DNA of 64,000 nucleotides from Clostridium kluyveri (lineage in GTDB: Bacteria > Bacillota > Clostridia > Clostridiales > Clostridiaceae). Shown here in pieces: positions 27,463-36,551 of the stretch. The stretch spans positions 3,348,001-3,412,000 of the forward strand of contig NZ_CP018335.1 in assembly GCF_001902295.1 (NCBI RefSeq), written 5' to 3'. Position numbers and translations under genes: made by a program. Each line of letters begins with the position of its first letter. The first letter of the stretch is position 1. Below the pieces are notes generated by a model. The model had not been told where the DNA came from. It saw nothing but the letters and a program-made list of their open reading frames with translations, and ran no database searches.

Positions 27463-28641
27463 ATGATTTATATTGGTATAGATATAGCAAAAAACAAACA
27501 TGATTGCTGTATTATAGATTCAGATGGTGTTGTTTATAATGATTCTTTACGTATATCCAATTCCCGTCAAGGGTTTGAATTACTTTATTCTTCAATACTT
27601 TCCATTCTGCCTGACAAGGATATTTCCAACGTAAAAATAGGACTTGAATCAACAGGTCATTACAGCACCAATCTCCAAAACTTTTTGTATGCTAAAGGCT
27701 TCAAGCTCTCCATTCTCAACCCTTTAGCTACAAATCTCTTCCGTAAAGCCCAGTCTCTTAGAAAAACTAAGACTGATAAAACGGATGCATTGGTTATTGC
27801 TAAAATGCTCTTTTCTGATGATACAAAATCCTATTCTCCTGTATCATACCAGATTCAAGAGCTAAAGTCATTAACCAGGCATAGATATCGCTTAATTGGA
27901 TATAGGTCTAAGTTGAAAACATCTGTCAATAGATTGGTAGATATTATGTTCCCCGAGCTGCCCGATCTTTTTTGGTCAATTCATCAATCTTCTTCCTATG
28001 CCCTTTTATCCATACTTCCAAGCCCAAAAGATATAGCTGCCTGCCACCTGACCAAGCTAACAAACATACTAAATACAGCTTCCAAGGGCAAGTATGGAAA
28101 AGATAAAGCTATTTCTCTAAAGGAGTCTGCTGCAAATTCTATTGGCACTAACTCAAGGTCTCTAAGTTTTGAACTCAAGCAAACCATTAGGTTAATACAG
28201 TCAGTACAACACGAGATTGATTCCTTAGAGCTTCTCATAAAAGAAATCGTTGTTGAGATCAATTCCCCACTTATTAGTATTCCAGGAATTTCATATACCC
28301 TGGCAGCTATAATATTGGCAGAAATCGGCGATATTAAAAGATTCACCACTCCCTGTAAACTCCTGGCCTTTGCCGGATTAGATCCCTCCACCTATCAATC
28401 TGGAAAGTACACTGCATCCCATACACCCATGGTCAAACGGGGTTCTGCCTACCTTAGATGGGCCATACTTATGGCTGGGAGAACTGTTTCAATGAGAGAT
28501 GCCACTTTCTCTGCATATTTGTCGAAGAAACGCTCTGAAGGCAAGCACTATTATGTTGCCATGAGCCATGTTGCTAAAAAATTGATACGTATAATATTTC
28601 ATCTTCTAAAGACCAATGCAACTTTTGCTCCACAAATATAA
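27463..28641 (+). CDS. IS110-family transposase
   Basis: 392 residues, start ATG 27463 with AAAGGAG. DEDD residues: D in YIGIDIAKNKHD, E in GLESTGHYS, D in KTKTDKTDALVIAK. The Transposase_20 domain has SIPGISYTLAAIILAEIG and serine in DPSTYQSGKY. It differs strongly from the other IS110-family enzyme in this window, so the two are independent arrivals. GC content is higher than its neighbours, suggesting recent transfer. It splits the radical-SAM/TcmP pair without leaving the usual short target duplication, as expected for the family. Confidence 0.95.
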   Translation: MIYIGIDIAKNKHDCCIIDSDGVVYNDSLRISNSRQGFELLYSSILSILPDKDISNVKIGLESTGHYSTNLQNFLYAKGFKLSILNPLATNLFRKAQSLRKTKTDKTDALVIAKMLFSDDTKSYSPVSYQIQELKSLTRHRYRLIGYRSKLKTSVNRLVDIMFPELPDLFWSIHQSSSYALLSILPSPKDIAACHLTKLTNILNTASKGKYGKDKAISLKESAANSIGTNSRSLSFELKQTIRLIQSVQHEIDSLELLIKEIVVEINSPLISIPGISYTLAAIILAEIGDIKRFTTPCKLLAFAGLDPSTYQSGKYTASHTPMVKRGSAYLRWAILMAGRTVSMRDATFSAYLSKKRSEGKHYYVAMSHVAKKLIRIIFHLLKTNATFAPQI

Positions 28642-28836
28642 ACTTATCCATAAAAATTAATATTTTTCAAAAAGCAATTTTCCATTGCTCTTTTTGTCAT
28701 GCTTTCTTTTTTCAATTAAATAACTATAAAAATCTTTTGATTTTTAACTTGACTTCATATAGTTAGTCTCTATAATTAGTAATATAATAAGTATATATCA
28801 AACATACGTTCTAATCAAGATTTAATTAACTTTCAA

Positions 28837-29948
28837 CTAATAAAAAGTTATACTTACATTATTACCCATAGATTTTTTGCCTCTATAATTTCGTCTTTCA
28901 TCATACGGAGGTCTTGTAATTATTTTATTCTCCATTTCCAGCTGTAATAAAACATCTTTATAATTCTTTAAAACATATGGTGTATTAATATTATCTAAAT
29001 CATATATCTGTTTTACAGTAAATGTTTTACCACTAAATTTTACTAATAACTTATTTTTTAAGTCTTCTAAAGGTCTTGAAAGAGAGTATAAAAAATTTAA
29101 TTGTCTATTCCTTGTAGATATATAAGAAAAAGAACCAATACCACAATCATATTCAGAACTAATATTATACATAATATCCTTCATTATTTCGTATCCTAAT
29201 AGGTGTTTTGAAACAAAAATAAGATAATGACTTGTGGCGTTTCTTTTAGTACTAATGAATTTAAAAGGTAAAACAAAATTCTCATTATCGTTTGAGAGCA
29301 CGCTACTGATTTTATCTATGATTAATTCTTCGCGTTCTACAGCATTTAATTGAGTAACTTCATTTCTAATCAAATTTGCTACACTTTCTCCAAATATAGC
29401 ATTTACTAATGATGTTACTTTAGAATTATTTATAGCTGCATTAATTCTATTAAAATTAAAAAAAAATATACAATCTGAACCCCAATCTTTAACTAAGGCA
29501 TTAATCAATTTAGCACTTATACCTTTATACCCAAACGGATCAATAAAAAAAAGCATGGTATTATATTCATATTTTCAAATTGTTTTGCAGTTTCATCGTC
29601 TATTTCAACATTACTTACCTCTGGCTTATTATCTAAAGCTTCTATTCCAAGTAAATTATCGATTGAATTCTGTAATTTCTCTGCTATTTCACTATTGGAG
29701 TCATTAAAAATTGTAACAATTTTATTATGCAATTCAGGATTTGCTATGCACATTTCTAGTATTCTAATCGGTGTCGATTTATCACCATTCTCGTAATAAC
29801 CAGGTCCTGAATATAAATCTATATATCCTAGTTTTTCAACTCTATTGGACATAATTTTAGACCAAGCTCCAAAATACTTTGACACAATTAAAGATTTTAT
29901 TTTAGATTGTTCTTCCATTTCATTAAAAAAACCGCCATACACCATCAC
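28837..29948 (-). pseudogene. tcmP: TcmP (three-Cys-motif partner), frameshifted
   Basis: The 5' frame encodes KYFGAWSKIM and GYIDLYSGPGYYENGDKSTP, the SAM-methyltransferase-like start of TcmP. It fails at a run of eight T (gene strand) where another frame takes over with FFIDPFGYKGI and continues to the end. One extra T would restore PCFFFIDPFGYKG and about 370 residues. TcmP is a Rossmann-fold partner of a cysteine-cluster protein; here that partner is at 26445. Role is undetermined; mobile or defence context is often assumed. The lesion could be decay, phase variation or a sequencing error. Confidence 0.78.
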
Positions 29949-30471
29949 TCCTAGTATACAAATATTTTTAAATATATTTTACGTTTATTGTATAGCTTTT
30001 CACCAAAAAGGACAAGTCTTGACAATAAAAATAAACCCTGCCAGAAAATCCAGCAGGTTTAAAGTAAATAATCATACTATTTGGAGTGTTGATTTAAAAA
30101 AATTAAACTTATTTTAGGTTGTGAAAAATTAATTAAGGGGGCTAGCCTTATAAGTATATGATATATGATTTTACAAGGCGTGTAAATGGTTTCAAGAAAA
30201 ATATGATAATTAATTTATATAGATTAATTATTCACCTCTGAATGATTACTTATAATTAACCCCCTCATACCATTCTCTGGCTTTGTATGAGTATTTATAG
30301 TTAATAAAAAGTCTTTTTAATATCTATTCGCCTATTTTATAAAATATCCTCGAAATTACTCATATGATAAAAATATACTTTTATCCCAAATAAAAGAGGA
30401 ATTTCATTCTTTTCATAGAATATATAATATATAGCAATGTACAAAAATAACATATAAAGGAGATTTTTAAA
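29949..30471. other. ~520 bp intergenic region
   Basis: No gene is seen. It holds a small hairpin (CCTGC...GCAGG, about 30033-30060) and two separated blocks, AATTAAGGGGGC near 30130 and AATTAACCCCCT near 30257, that are imperfectly inverted. An AAAGGAG site ends it. Confidence 0.4.
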
Positions 30472-31155
30472 ATGAATAAAAAAGTAAAATTTTTATCATC
30501 CACATTATCAGCTTTATTATTAACGTCAGGTATAGCACTAACTAATGTACAAGCTCAAGGTACAGAGGCCAACTATTCAACAAAATCAATTTCTACTGTT
30601 AACTCCGTACAAAGTGCTGATTTTACAAGTTATTGTTACTTAAGTGATAGTCAAGTTAATCAAATATATACTTTTCTTCATTCAACAGATGGCCACGGTT
30701 TTGTAGATTTTCTTGTCAATAATAATATAACTTCAAGAACAGTTGCTAACACCATAGGCCCAAGTTTATTTATTTTTGGAGTTGGCACTATACTAATAAG
30801 AGCAAATGAAGGAAATGGAGTAATATTCCTAAGATCATCTCAGAACAGTAGTGAATTTACAGTAGTACCAAATAATAATGAAGATTTTAATTTTGATACT
30901 TATTGTGCACTCTCATCTGAATATGTTAGTGAAATACTGGATTATATAAATACATCTCATCCAACGAACAGTTACCAATTAGCAGATTTCATGATGTTAA
31001 ATGATATAATTTCCAATTCATCACGTGCAAACAATGTTGCTGCCGCAATATTAGGGAATACAGCTAGATTTGAAGCTGATGATATGGGAGATGGAATATT
31101 AATTCTACAATCAATTACCTCTAGCACAAAATATGTTGCTACTCCTGCATTTTAA
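30472..31155 (+). CDS. Exported protein with two internal repeats
   Basis: A Sec signal peptide (MNKKVKFLSSTLSALLLTSG, cleavage likely after VQAQ) precedes about 198 residues made of two related ~80-residue units. Unit 1 runs from FTSYCYLSDSQVNQIY to EFTVVP and unit 2 from FDTYCALSSEYVSEIL to KYVATP; both start with Y-C-x-L-S and end in a beta-rich VIFLRS/ILILQS strand. One Cys per unit could form a disulfide. No family is recognised. AAAGGAG precedes the ATG and a strong terminator follows, so it is monocistronic and probably well expressed. Confidence 0.8.
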   Translation: MNKKVKFLSSTLSALLLTSGIALTNVQAQGTEANYSTKSISTVNSVQSADFTSYCYLSDSQVNQIYTFLHSTDGHGFVDFLVNNNITSRTVANTIGPSLFIFGVGTILIRANEGNGVIFLRSSQNSSEFTVVPNNNEDFNFDTYCALSSEYVSEILDYINTSHPTNSYQLADFMMLNDIISNSSRANNVAAAILGNTARFEADDMGDGILILQSITSSTKYVATPAF

Positions 31156-31174
31156 TAACAAAATAGCTAAACTT

Positions 31175-31212
31175 AAAAATCATCCCTACTAAAATTTATA
31201 GGGATGATTTTT
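31175..31212 (+). terminator. Strong Rho-independent terminator
   Basis: AAAAATCATCCCT / AGGGATGATTTTT, a perfect 13-bp stem with 12-nt AT loop, 19 bp after the exported-protein stop. Confidence 0.9.
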
Positions 31213-31299
31213 AATTCAATTTAAATTTTTTATTTTATCTCTATCAACACAAAAGTTAAGATTACAAAAATATAGTGACCTGTTAAGGCCACTAATAGA

Positions 31300-31546
31300 T
31301 TAATTCTGTGCTGTTTGTACAGTGTCTTGAATAGTAGATATTTGTCGTTGAAGTTGTGCATTTTGAGCTTCCAACTGACTTTTCTCTGTAGCAAGTTGGC
31401 TTATCTGTACCTGAAGCTGAGATATCTGCTAAATCTAATATGTCAGTGGCCTTGCTTACTTTATTGCTTAAAGTAAATAAGAAACCTACGGAGCCACATA
31501 CCCCTATAATAACAACTATAGTTATAATTATTTGATAGATATTCAT
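31300..31546 (-). pseudogene. Membrane-anchored coiled-coil protein, frameshifted
   Basis: ATG 31546 behind AGGAGG encodes a membrane helix (IIITIVVIIGVCGSVGFLF) then NKVSKATDILDL. The frame then degenerates, while the next frame continues a perfect coiled coil (QISQLQVQISQLATEKSQLE...QISTIQDTVQTAQN) to the stop at 31300. A single-base change near 31430 explains the break. It lies 50 bp downstream of an endolysin relic, so it resembles a phage holin/lysis-accessory protein. Confidence 0.65.
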
Positions 31547-31597
31547 TACACATTCCTCCTATTTTTTTATGTTAAAAAAAGAACACTTTAATGCTCT

Positions 31598-32503
31598 CTA
31601 ATTTGTTAAAAATATGTCCCAAGTAGAAACATTCAATTGTCCCGATGTGGATTTACCCCATGCTTTTTGTAGTTCAGTTACAGCTTGAAAAGTTGGTTCA
31701 TCATACAACATTTGAGTATAGGAATTTTCTTTTAAATATCCATATTGTTCTAATTTCTGTTGAATCCATAGGACTACGTAGGACTTATGACCCTTTATAA
31801 TGATATCCTGAATTCCTTTAAGTGCTGTAAGTGTATTTTTACCTACTATTCCATCTACAATTAACTTTGCATTATAATCAATGTTCAAGTTATATTGTAG
31901 GGATTTAATTTGCTCTATAAGTGGATCTGGTTTTACTGGTTCATTTGTACCAATGCTGTTATAGAATTCTCCAGACATATAATTTAAATCAAGATATCCA
32001 CTTATTCCTGCTATCTGCCCTTTTTCTGTATATTGCCACATTGCATAATCAGGCCATAATACAGTACTTGGACTACTAACCCCATAATGAGCTACCCAAA
32101 GAGGATACTTTGTTATCCTAGAATTTAAATATGCTTTTATATAGCTTGGATTACAATAAATAAGTGCAGGTGCTATAGTGGCTACTATTTCTAGGAAAAC
32201 CAGACATGCTTCTGTCATATCTCCGGAACACTGTTGCTCAAAATCCAATACTACAAAATCAGGACTGGCATCTGCTGCAATGGACTTGAAAAAGTTCGCT
32301 TCATGGATGGCCTTATCTTTTGTCGTAAATCTAGCAAAATGATAAGCCCCGTTTACAAGTCCCAAGGCTTTAGCTTTAGCAATATTATTATTGTAATATT
32401 TATCTATAAAGGTACTTCCCTCTGTAGCCTTGGCTATTAAAAAATTGTGGCCGGTATCTTTAATTGTGTCTATGCTGATTGAACCATTTCCATGGTTGAC
32501 CAT
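31598..32503 (-). pseudogene. GH25 endolysin with damaged N-terminus
   Basis: The protein is a GH25 muramidase (NFLIAKATEGSTFIDKYY, GAYHFARF, FVVLDFEQQ, DLNYMSG) with two C-terminal peptidoglycan-binding-like repeats (NTLTALKGIQ and EPTFQAVTELQKAWG). It would cut MurNAc-GlcNAc bonds. The usual first strand KGIDVS..., which supplies an active-site Asp, is missing: the frame instead runs into a terminase-like gene and reads GIKIMVNHGNGSI. So a deletion joined it to unrelated phage DNA. Activity is doubtful. Confidence 0.8.
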
Positions 32504-32627
32504 TATCTTTATCCCTCTTAGCCCAACTTTTTATAGTTCCCTGGCTCATATTAAATTTATCTGCCAGCTGCTTAAAAGTATACTTTCCAGTTTCATACTC
32601 TTTTCTTACGGTTTCCTTATCTGCCAT
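32460..32627 (-). pseudogene. Phage terminase small-subunit N-terminal fragment
   Basis: ATG 32627 begins a 55-codon frame: KEYETGKYTFKQLADKFN then MSQGTIKSWAKRDKDNG, the helix-turn-helix start of phage small terminase subunits (KEY-G--S---LAEKYGVS--T---WAKREKW pattern). After PWKWFN the frame enters the endolysin gene out of phase and stops. It marks the left side of a deletion inside a former prophage. Confidence 0.6.
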
Positions 32628-32701
32628 CTCTACATTGTCACCACCTGCCTATTCGTTTTGTTTTGGATATAAGAAAAGAGCCCTGCATAAGGCTCATAGA
32701 T

Positions 32702-32944
32702 TTAATCATTCTGCCTATCTACTTCAAGTATTTCTCCAGTATTAGCATCTATTGTAACTTCATATATCATTCCACTAGCAGTTCTAATGTAAATTTCGTA
32801 TACCAATAAACTATCTTCAGTATCTACTTCAACTCTTAGTACCTGTCCCGGTACTCTTTGCAATGCAGTTTGTATAGCTGTTTCAGCATTAATACGATAT
32901 TGTCTCCAGTAACCATCCCATAAATTACAGAAAGGACATATCAT
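32702..32944 (-). CDS. PepSY-domain protein
   Basis: 80 residues: a short Cys/Trp-rich N-terminus (MICPFCNLWDGYWRQYRI) and one PepSY unit (NAETAIQTALQRVPGQVLRV through YEVTIDANTGEILEVD). PepSY domains are usually exported and inhibit or chaperone enzymes; no signal peptide is present here, so it may be a shortened form. The CPFC pair is unusual. No clear partner gene; it sits among phage relics. Confidence 0.7.
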   Translation of the reverse strand: MICPFCNLWDGYWRQYRINAETAIQTALQRVPGQVLRVEVDTEDSLLVYEIYIRTASGMIYEVTIDANTGEILEVDRQND

Positions 32945-33265
32945 TATTTAATCATCCCATTTTATTATTTACTTAATTATTATATTCAAATATAAAGTAT
33001 TGGTGTATTTTATGTAAGTTATTCAAACCCATACCCACAAATAGTATTCTTACATCTGCAGGTGAACACCCTTTCCATTCTCTGTTAGGGAATTGATAGA
33101 TTATGCATTATAAATACTCCTCTCTATGTTCTAACTTTTCCAAAATTTCTCTAAGTAAATCATTACTTTTATCAATCTTCCAAGGCAAGGTAATCCACTG
33201 CCATAAAAAATCTAAAATAAGAATTATTAATATAACTGCTGCAATTCCCTGTATTATTTTCATTC

Positions 33266-33427
33266 CTACCTCACCCTTCTAACAGCACCCTTTACCCTTC
33301 TGTAACACTCATGCCGCATCAATTTTTCTATATCAGAAAAGGAGAGGTATTCGCCTCTCCTTGGTTTATCTTTATTTAATTTTTTATCCTCCTTAAGCTT
33401 TTCTTTCAGGATTTCTCTTATCTTCAT
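33266..33427 (-). CDS. Small basic phage-type hypothetical protein
   Basis: Start chosen at ATG 33427, preceded by AAGGTGAGAGG; 53 residues, very basic. The motif SFSDIEKLMRHECYRRVKGA recurs in clostridial phage genes, and a decayed second copy lies at 35865-35945. Probably nucleic-acid binding; function unknown. Confidence 0.6.
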   Translation of the reverse strand: MKIREILKEKLKEDKKLNKDKPRRGEYLSFSDIEKLMRHECYRRVKGAVRRVR

Positions 33428-33495
33428 ACCTCTCACCTTCTTTGACCTGCAAACTAAATTTTTATTCCATTTTTTCAATTATTTATATTTTTTGC

Positions 33496-33524
33496 TTGAC
33501 ACGTCTAATCAGACGTGTCATACT
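33496..33524 (+). promoter_or_regulatory. hicAB promoter with embedded palindromic operator
   Basis: TTGACA (33496-33501) and CATACT (33519-33524) are 17 bp apart. Between and overlapping them lies a perfect inverted repeat GACACGTCT-AATC-AGACGTGTC (33498-33519), placed so a bound repressor would block polymerase. HicB antitoxins autorepress through such sites. Confidence 0.85.
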
Positions 33525-33546
33525 GTAATTGCAGGGAGGGAAATGA

Positions 33547-33738
33547 ATGAAATCTTACTCATCAAGGGAAGTAATCAAGATACTTGAATCACATGGATGG
33601 TATTTAAAAAGAGTTGTTGGCGACCATCACCAATATACAGACGGTCATAAACTAGCAACAGTAAGGCATCCAGTTAAAGACTTAGGAATAAAAAACATAA
33701 AGAGTATTGAAAAACAAACAGGGATTAAATTTTCTTAA
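33547..33738 (+). CDS. hicA: HicA mRNA-interferase toxin
   Basis: 63-residue dsRNA-binding-fold toxin. It has SSREVIKILESHGWYLKRVV, then GDHHQYTDG with the catalytic histidine, and VRHPVKDLGIKNIKSIEKQTG; all are canonical HicA features. HicA cleaves mRNA when free of HicB. AGGGAGGG precedes ATG 33547. The order hicA then hicB and the palindromic promoter are typical of a functional type II toxin-antitoxin pair. Confidence 0.95.
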   Translation: MKSYSSREVIKILESHGWYLKRVVGDHHQYTDGHKLATVRHPVKDLGIKNIKSIEKQTGIKFS

Positions 33739-33792
33739 TCCCTCCCTTTTCCCTTGAAAGTTTAATATATAAAATTTCCATAGGAGGTTGCC

Positions 33793-34197
33793 ATGAAAAA
33801 AGATATTTATATTTATCCATCTATAATAACTCAATACAAAGATAATGTAGGTATTACATTTCCTGATTTACCAGGTTGTGTATCTAATGCAAGTACTATA
33901 GATGAAGCTATCAAAAATGCTAAAGAAGTTTTAGCTCTGCACTTATTCGGTATGGAGGAAGATGATATAGAAATCCCTTCTCCTTCACCAATTAATAAAA
34001 TCAAGCTTGATAAGAATGAAATACTTTTATTGGTTGATGTTTATATGCCACTATATCGTGAAGCCATACAAAATACTTCTGTTAAAACAACTGTGACTAT
34101 GCCACAATGGTTAAAATCTTTAGCTGAAAAAAATAACATTAACTTCTCTCAAGTCATACAGACTGCAATTAAAGAAAAACTTAATATTAATGGTTGA
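33793..34197 (+). CDS. hicB: HicB antitoxin with C-terminal DNA-binding helix
   Basis: 134 residues. The N-terminal HicB fold shows VGITFPDLPGCVSNASTIDEAI and NAKEVLALHLFGME; the C-terminus (TTVTMPQWLKSLAEKNNINF, then SQVIQTAIKEKL) is a ribbon-helix-helix-type DNA-binding domain. It neutralises HicA and represses the operon. TAGGAGG lies 8 nt before ATG 33793. A terminator follows immediately. Confidence 0.95.
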   Translation: MKKDIYIYPSIITQYKDNVGITFPDLPGCVSNASTIDEAIKNAKEVLALHLFGMEEDDIEIPSPSPINKIKLDKNEILLLVDVYMPLYREAIQNTSVKTTVTMPQWLKSLAEKNNINFSQVIQTAIKEKLNING

Positions 34198-34202
34198 ATT
34201 TA

Positions 34203-34234
34203 AGAGATGTGTAAAAGACCTACGCATCTCTTTC
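34203..34234 (+). terminator. hicAB terminator
   Basis: AGAGATGTGT and ACGCATCTCT arms (one wobble) with a 9-nt loop, followed by TTTCC, directly after hicB. Confidence 0.75.
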
Positions 34235-34239
34235 CAATA

Positions 34240-34445
34240 AAACAAAAATAAGCACCCTAGATGACGAGTGCTTATTTCTTATATTGGGCTTAGAGTGGTG
34301 GTTGCATTTAAATTTAAAGTGCCCTGCAACCACAGACACCGGGTTAAATCTTCATGTGGGGAACTAATTTATAATCTGTTATGATATTTATTATATACGG
34401 TATTTGTTACAATCCAATGTCCTTTGTAATAACTATTTGTAAATA
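34240..34445 (-). ncRNA. Repeat C copy 1: candidate structured RNA
   Basis: Contains hairpin AATAAGCAC/GTGCTTATT (34247-34276) and TGGTTGCA/TGCAACCA arms (around 34299-34332) enclosing a conserved GGGCACTTTAAATTTAA loop (minus strand). On the minus strand the first hairpin is followed by TTTTTGTTTT, a terminator, so the transcript is probably minus-strand. The tail TATTTGTTACAAYYYAATG...AACTATTTGT also repeats in other copies. Confidence 0.55.
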
Positions 34446-34745
34446 ATATAAAAATAAGCACCCTAAATAACGAGTGCTTATTTTAATAATATTTTTTTAA
34501 GGATAGAATCTTGATATATCGATTTCTAACGGTTGCATCTATATTTAACGTGCCCTGCAACCACAGGCACTGGCTTAAATATATATATTTGGGTTATTGA
34601 TTACAAGCTATTTATTTAATACTAAGGTTTATCTATTAAAGGTAATTATAATTAATGTTTGTTACAGCTTAATGACATAATAGTTAACTATTTATGAATA
34701 AAATAGACACCGACTTAACAGTGCCTATCTCTTACATACACATAT
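34446..34745 (-). ncRNA. Repeat C copy 2: candidate structured RNA
   Basis: Direct tandem of copy 1. Hairpin AAATAAGCACC...GAGTGCTTATTTT (about 34452-34485), arms GGTTGCA/TGCAACC with GTGCC/GGGCAC pairing, and a distal third hairpin near 34710 (GACACCG...CAGTGCC). Sequence between the hairpins has diverged. Confidence 0.55.
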
Positions 34746-34862
34746 GAACGACGTAATCCATATAAGAATTCATTTACAGAACACTTAGAACAATTAGCTT
34801 TATTTTCATCAATCAATGCCCAATCTTCGGCCAATATCACAGCAAGTGCTTATATGTTCTAT

Positions 34863-35198
34863 TTATTTAGTTGCCTTTAAGTATGCTACATCATATGTAT
34901 TTTGAATAGTAACTTTCTCAACCTTATCAAATTTATCTTTTAATTCTTTAACATCTTTTGAGGTGTCTTTAACTGCCAATTCTATTACGCTAATCTTTTC
35001 ACCTAAAGGTTTGATGATTTCATTATGTGCCTTTTCATTCTGTTCTTTATGTGCCGTTTGCACCTCTGCTATTATATCAATCTTCTTTTCTATACTCTCC
35101 AGCTTAATTGAGTTCTTCTGAACTTCACTTGTAAGCTTTTCCTGTCCTTCTAACAGTTTTGTAAGTATGCTTTTCATTTCTTCATCCAACAGCTTCAC
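34863..35198 (-). CDS. Coiled-coil protein, phage-associated type
   Basis: 111 residues, almost wholly heptad coiled coil (LLEGQEKLTSEVQKNSIKLE... KDTSKDVKELKDKFDKVEKV) ending NTYDVAYLKATK. This ending is common in clostridial phage/chromosomal proteins of unknown role. The GTG start at 35198 lies very close to AAGGAGG; a TTG four codons later has better spacing. Soluble, likely oligomeric. Confidence 0.6.
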   Translation of the reverse strand: MKLLDEEMKSILTKLLEGQEKLTSEVQKNSIKLESIEKKIDIIAEVQTAHKEQNEKAHNEIIKPLGEKISVIELAVKDTSKDVKELKDKFDKVEKVTIQNTYDVAYLKATK

Positions 35199-35864
35199 TC
35201 CTCCTTACATACCATATACTTATATTTATTATATCATATTTTATTACCTAAATTATACAGCTGTTTTTGTATTTTCTTTTGAAGCTTAAATTATAATATC
35301 AAAGAAATACATTATAAAATCTTTAATTTTTATAGGCAAACATATAAGTTCATCTTCAGATATGGTTGGTATTCCCAGTGGTCTTATTTTACCATTTACC
35401 TGCTGATTCCATCCAACTACATCTAGTACAATATTGCGTAGCCAACGAAAACTCCATTTAACTGATTCCTTAAAAAACGAGATTTCATTTATTTGAGTTT
35501 TGTTAGTTTTTATTATTTTTTTAAATACTCTTGTTTATTCTCAGGTGGAGCCGAACGACAATGTTATACTTGAAAATCCCTCAAAATCGTATTCTTGCGT
35601 TAGAAAGTTTTCTAAATTAGTTCAAATTAAAAATTACAGATCATCCTACGTATAGCTTTTGGATAACTAATTATCATTGTTAATATAAAAGGAAGTAACA
35701 TTGCAGTGGCTATAATAGCCCATATTATTTTTATAACTACCTTTTTCAATATAGATCCCTTCTTCTCAATTTTATATGTTATAAACTTATAATATATTGT
35801 AACTATTTATAATATATGAACTTAATGGAAATTTTTTATTATTTTTTATGTTTCACCTCACCCT

Positions 35865-35945
35865 CAATCCTCCTGTAGTAGTCATGATGCATAAACTTTT
35901 AATAATCAGAAAAGGAGAGGTGTTGACCTCTCCAAGGGGATAATT
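35865..35945 (-). pseudogene. Decayed copy of the 33266 phage-type gene
   Basis: The minus strand reads PWRGQHLSFSDY, a stop codon, then KFMHHDYYRRIEGEV, aligning with PRRGEYLSFSDI-EKLMRHECYRRVKGAV of the gene at 33266. A nonsense codon and divergence mark it as a dead duplicate. Confidence 0.65.
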
Positions 35946-36260
35946 ACAAGCAAATGTTTTAATTTTCTCTAAGGCTATTTCCTTAGAATACTTATAATTA
36001 TATAGGGTATTTGTTACGGTCTAATGTCATATATAACAACTATTTGTAAACAATATAAAAAATAAGCACCCTAGATGACGAGTGCCTATTTTCAATGTTC
36101 TTTTATTTTAAAGGTGTGGTAAATATATGAATTTATGCTAATCGCATTTAAATTTATAGTACCCTGCAATCACGGACACTGGCCTAAATATCCTCAATGC
36201 CTAATAATATATTATACATGTTTTATTATGTATTATATACATCAATTGTTACTATATTAT
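35935..36260 (-). ncRNA. Repeat C copy 3: candidate structured RNA
   Basis: Tail block (GGTATTTGTTACGGTCTAATG, AACTATTTGTAAACAATAT) is followed by AATAAGCACC...GAGTGCCTATT and then ATCGCATTTAAATTTA with CCCTGCAATCAC. The arms have changed to GATTGCA/TGCGATT on the minus strand, which still pair through G-U wobbles. Confidence 0.5.
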
Positions 36261-36551
36261 TTTGTACAGGTTAAATAAATATTTACACATATCAAAAAGC
36301 ACCTGAACTTAATCAAGTGTTACGCACAATATATAGTATAATTTTTATTTACGCCCTCAATATTATTATATCCTATTTTAGCAATATTCTAATAACTATC
36401 TAATAAGCAGTTGATAAGCTAAAACTTATCTGGCAGCTAATAGAGTTTTCTTCCATCTCGGCTTCATAACTCAGTACCATTAAAGCTGCTCTCGTACATA
36501 ATTCAGACAATTTTTTGAGATTTTAATATCCATTTTCTATGCTCCTTTTAT

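Larger units (their letters stand above)
35199..36551. other. Decayed region between coiled-coil gene and proB relic
   Basis: No intact gene. A minus-strand open stretch at about 35300-35480 (FKESVKWSFRWLRNI, VNGKIRPLGIPTI) is an unassigned gene fragment. A decayed duplicate of the 33266 gene and a repeat C copy follow. Near 36420-36510 the minus strand encodes TRAALMVLSYEAEMEENS, another fragment without a start. Confidence 0.45.

Noticed and set aside
35300..35480. Group II intron reverse transcriptase fragment
   Set aside because: A short GKIRPLGIPTI stretch resembles RT motif 0/1, but the flanking residues do not continue the RT pattern and no intron RNA domains were seen.
34240..36260. 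CRISPR-like tandem repeats
   Set aside because: Units are about 200-300 bp, diverged, and separated by no uniform spacers.
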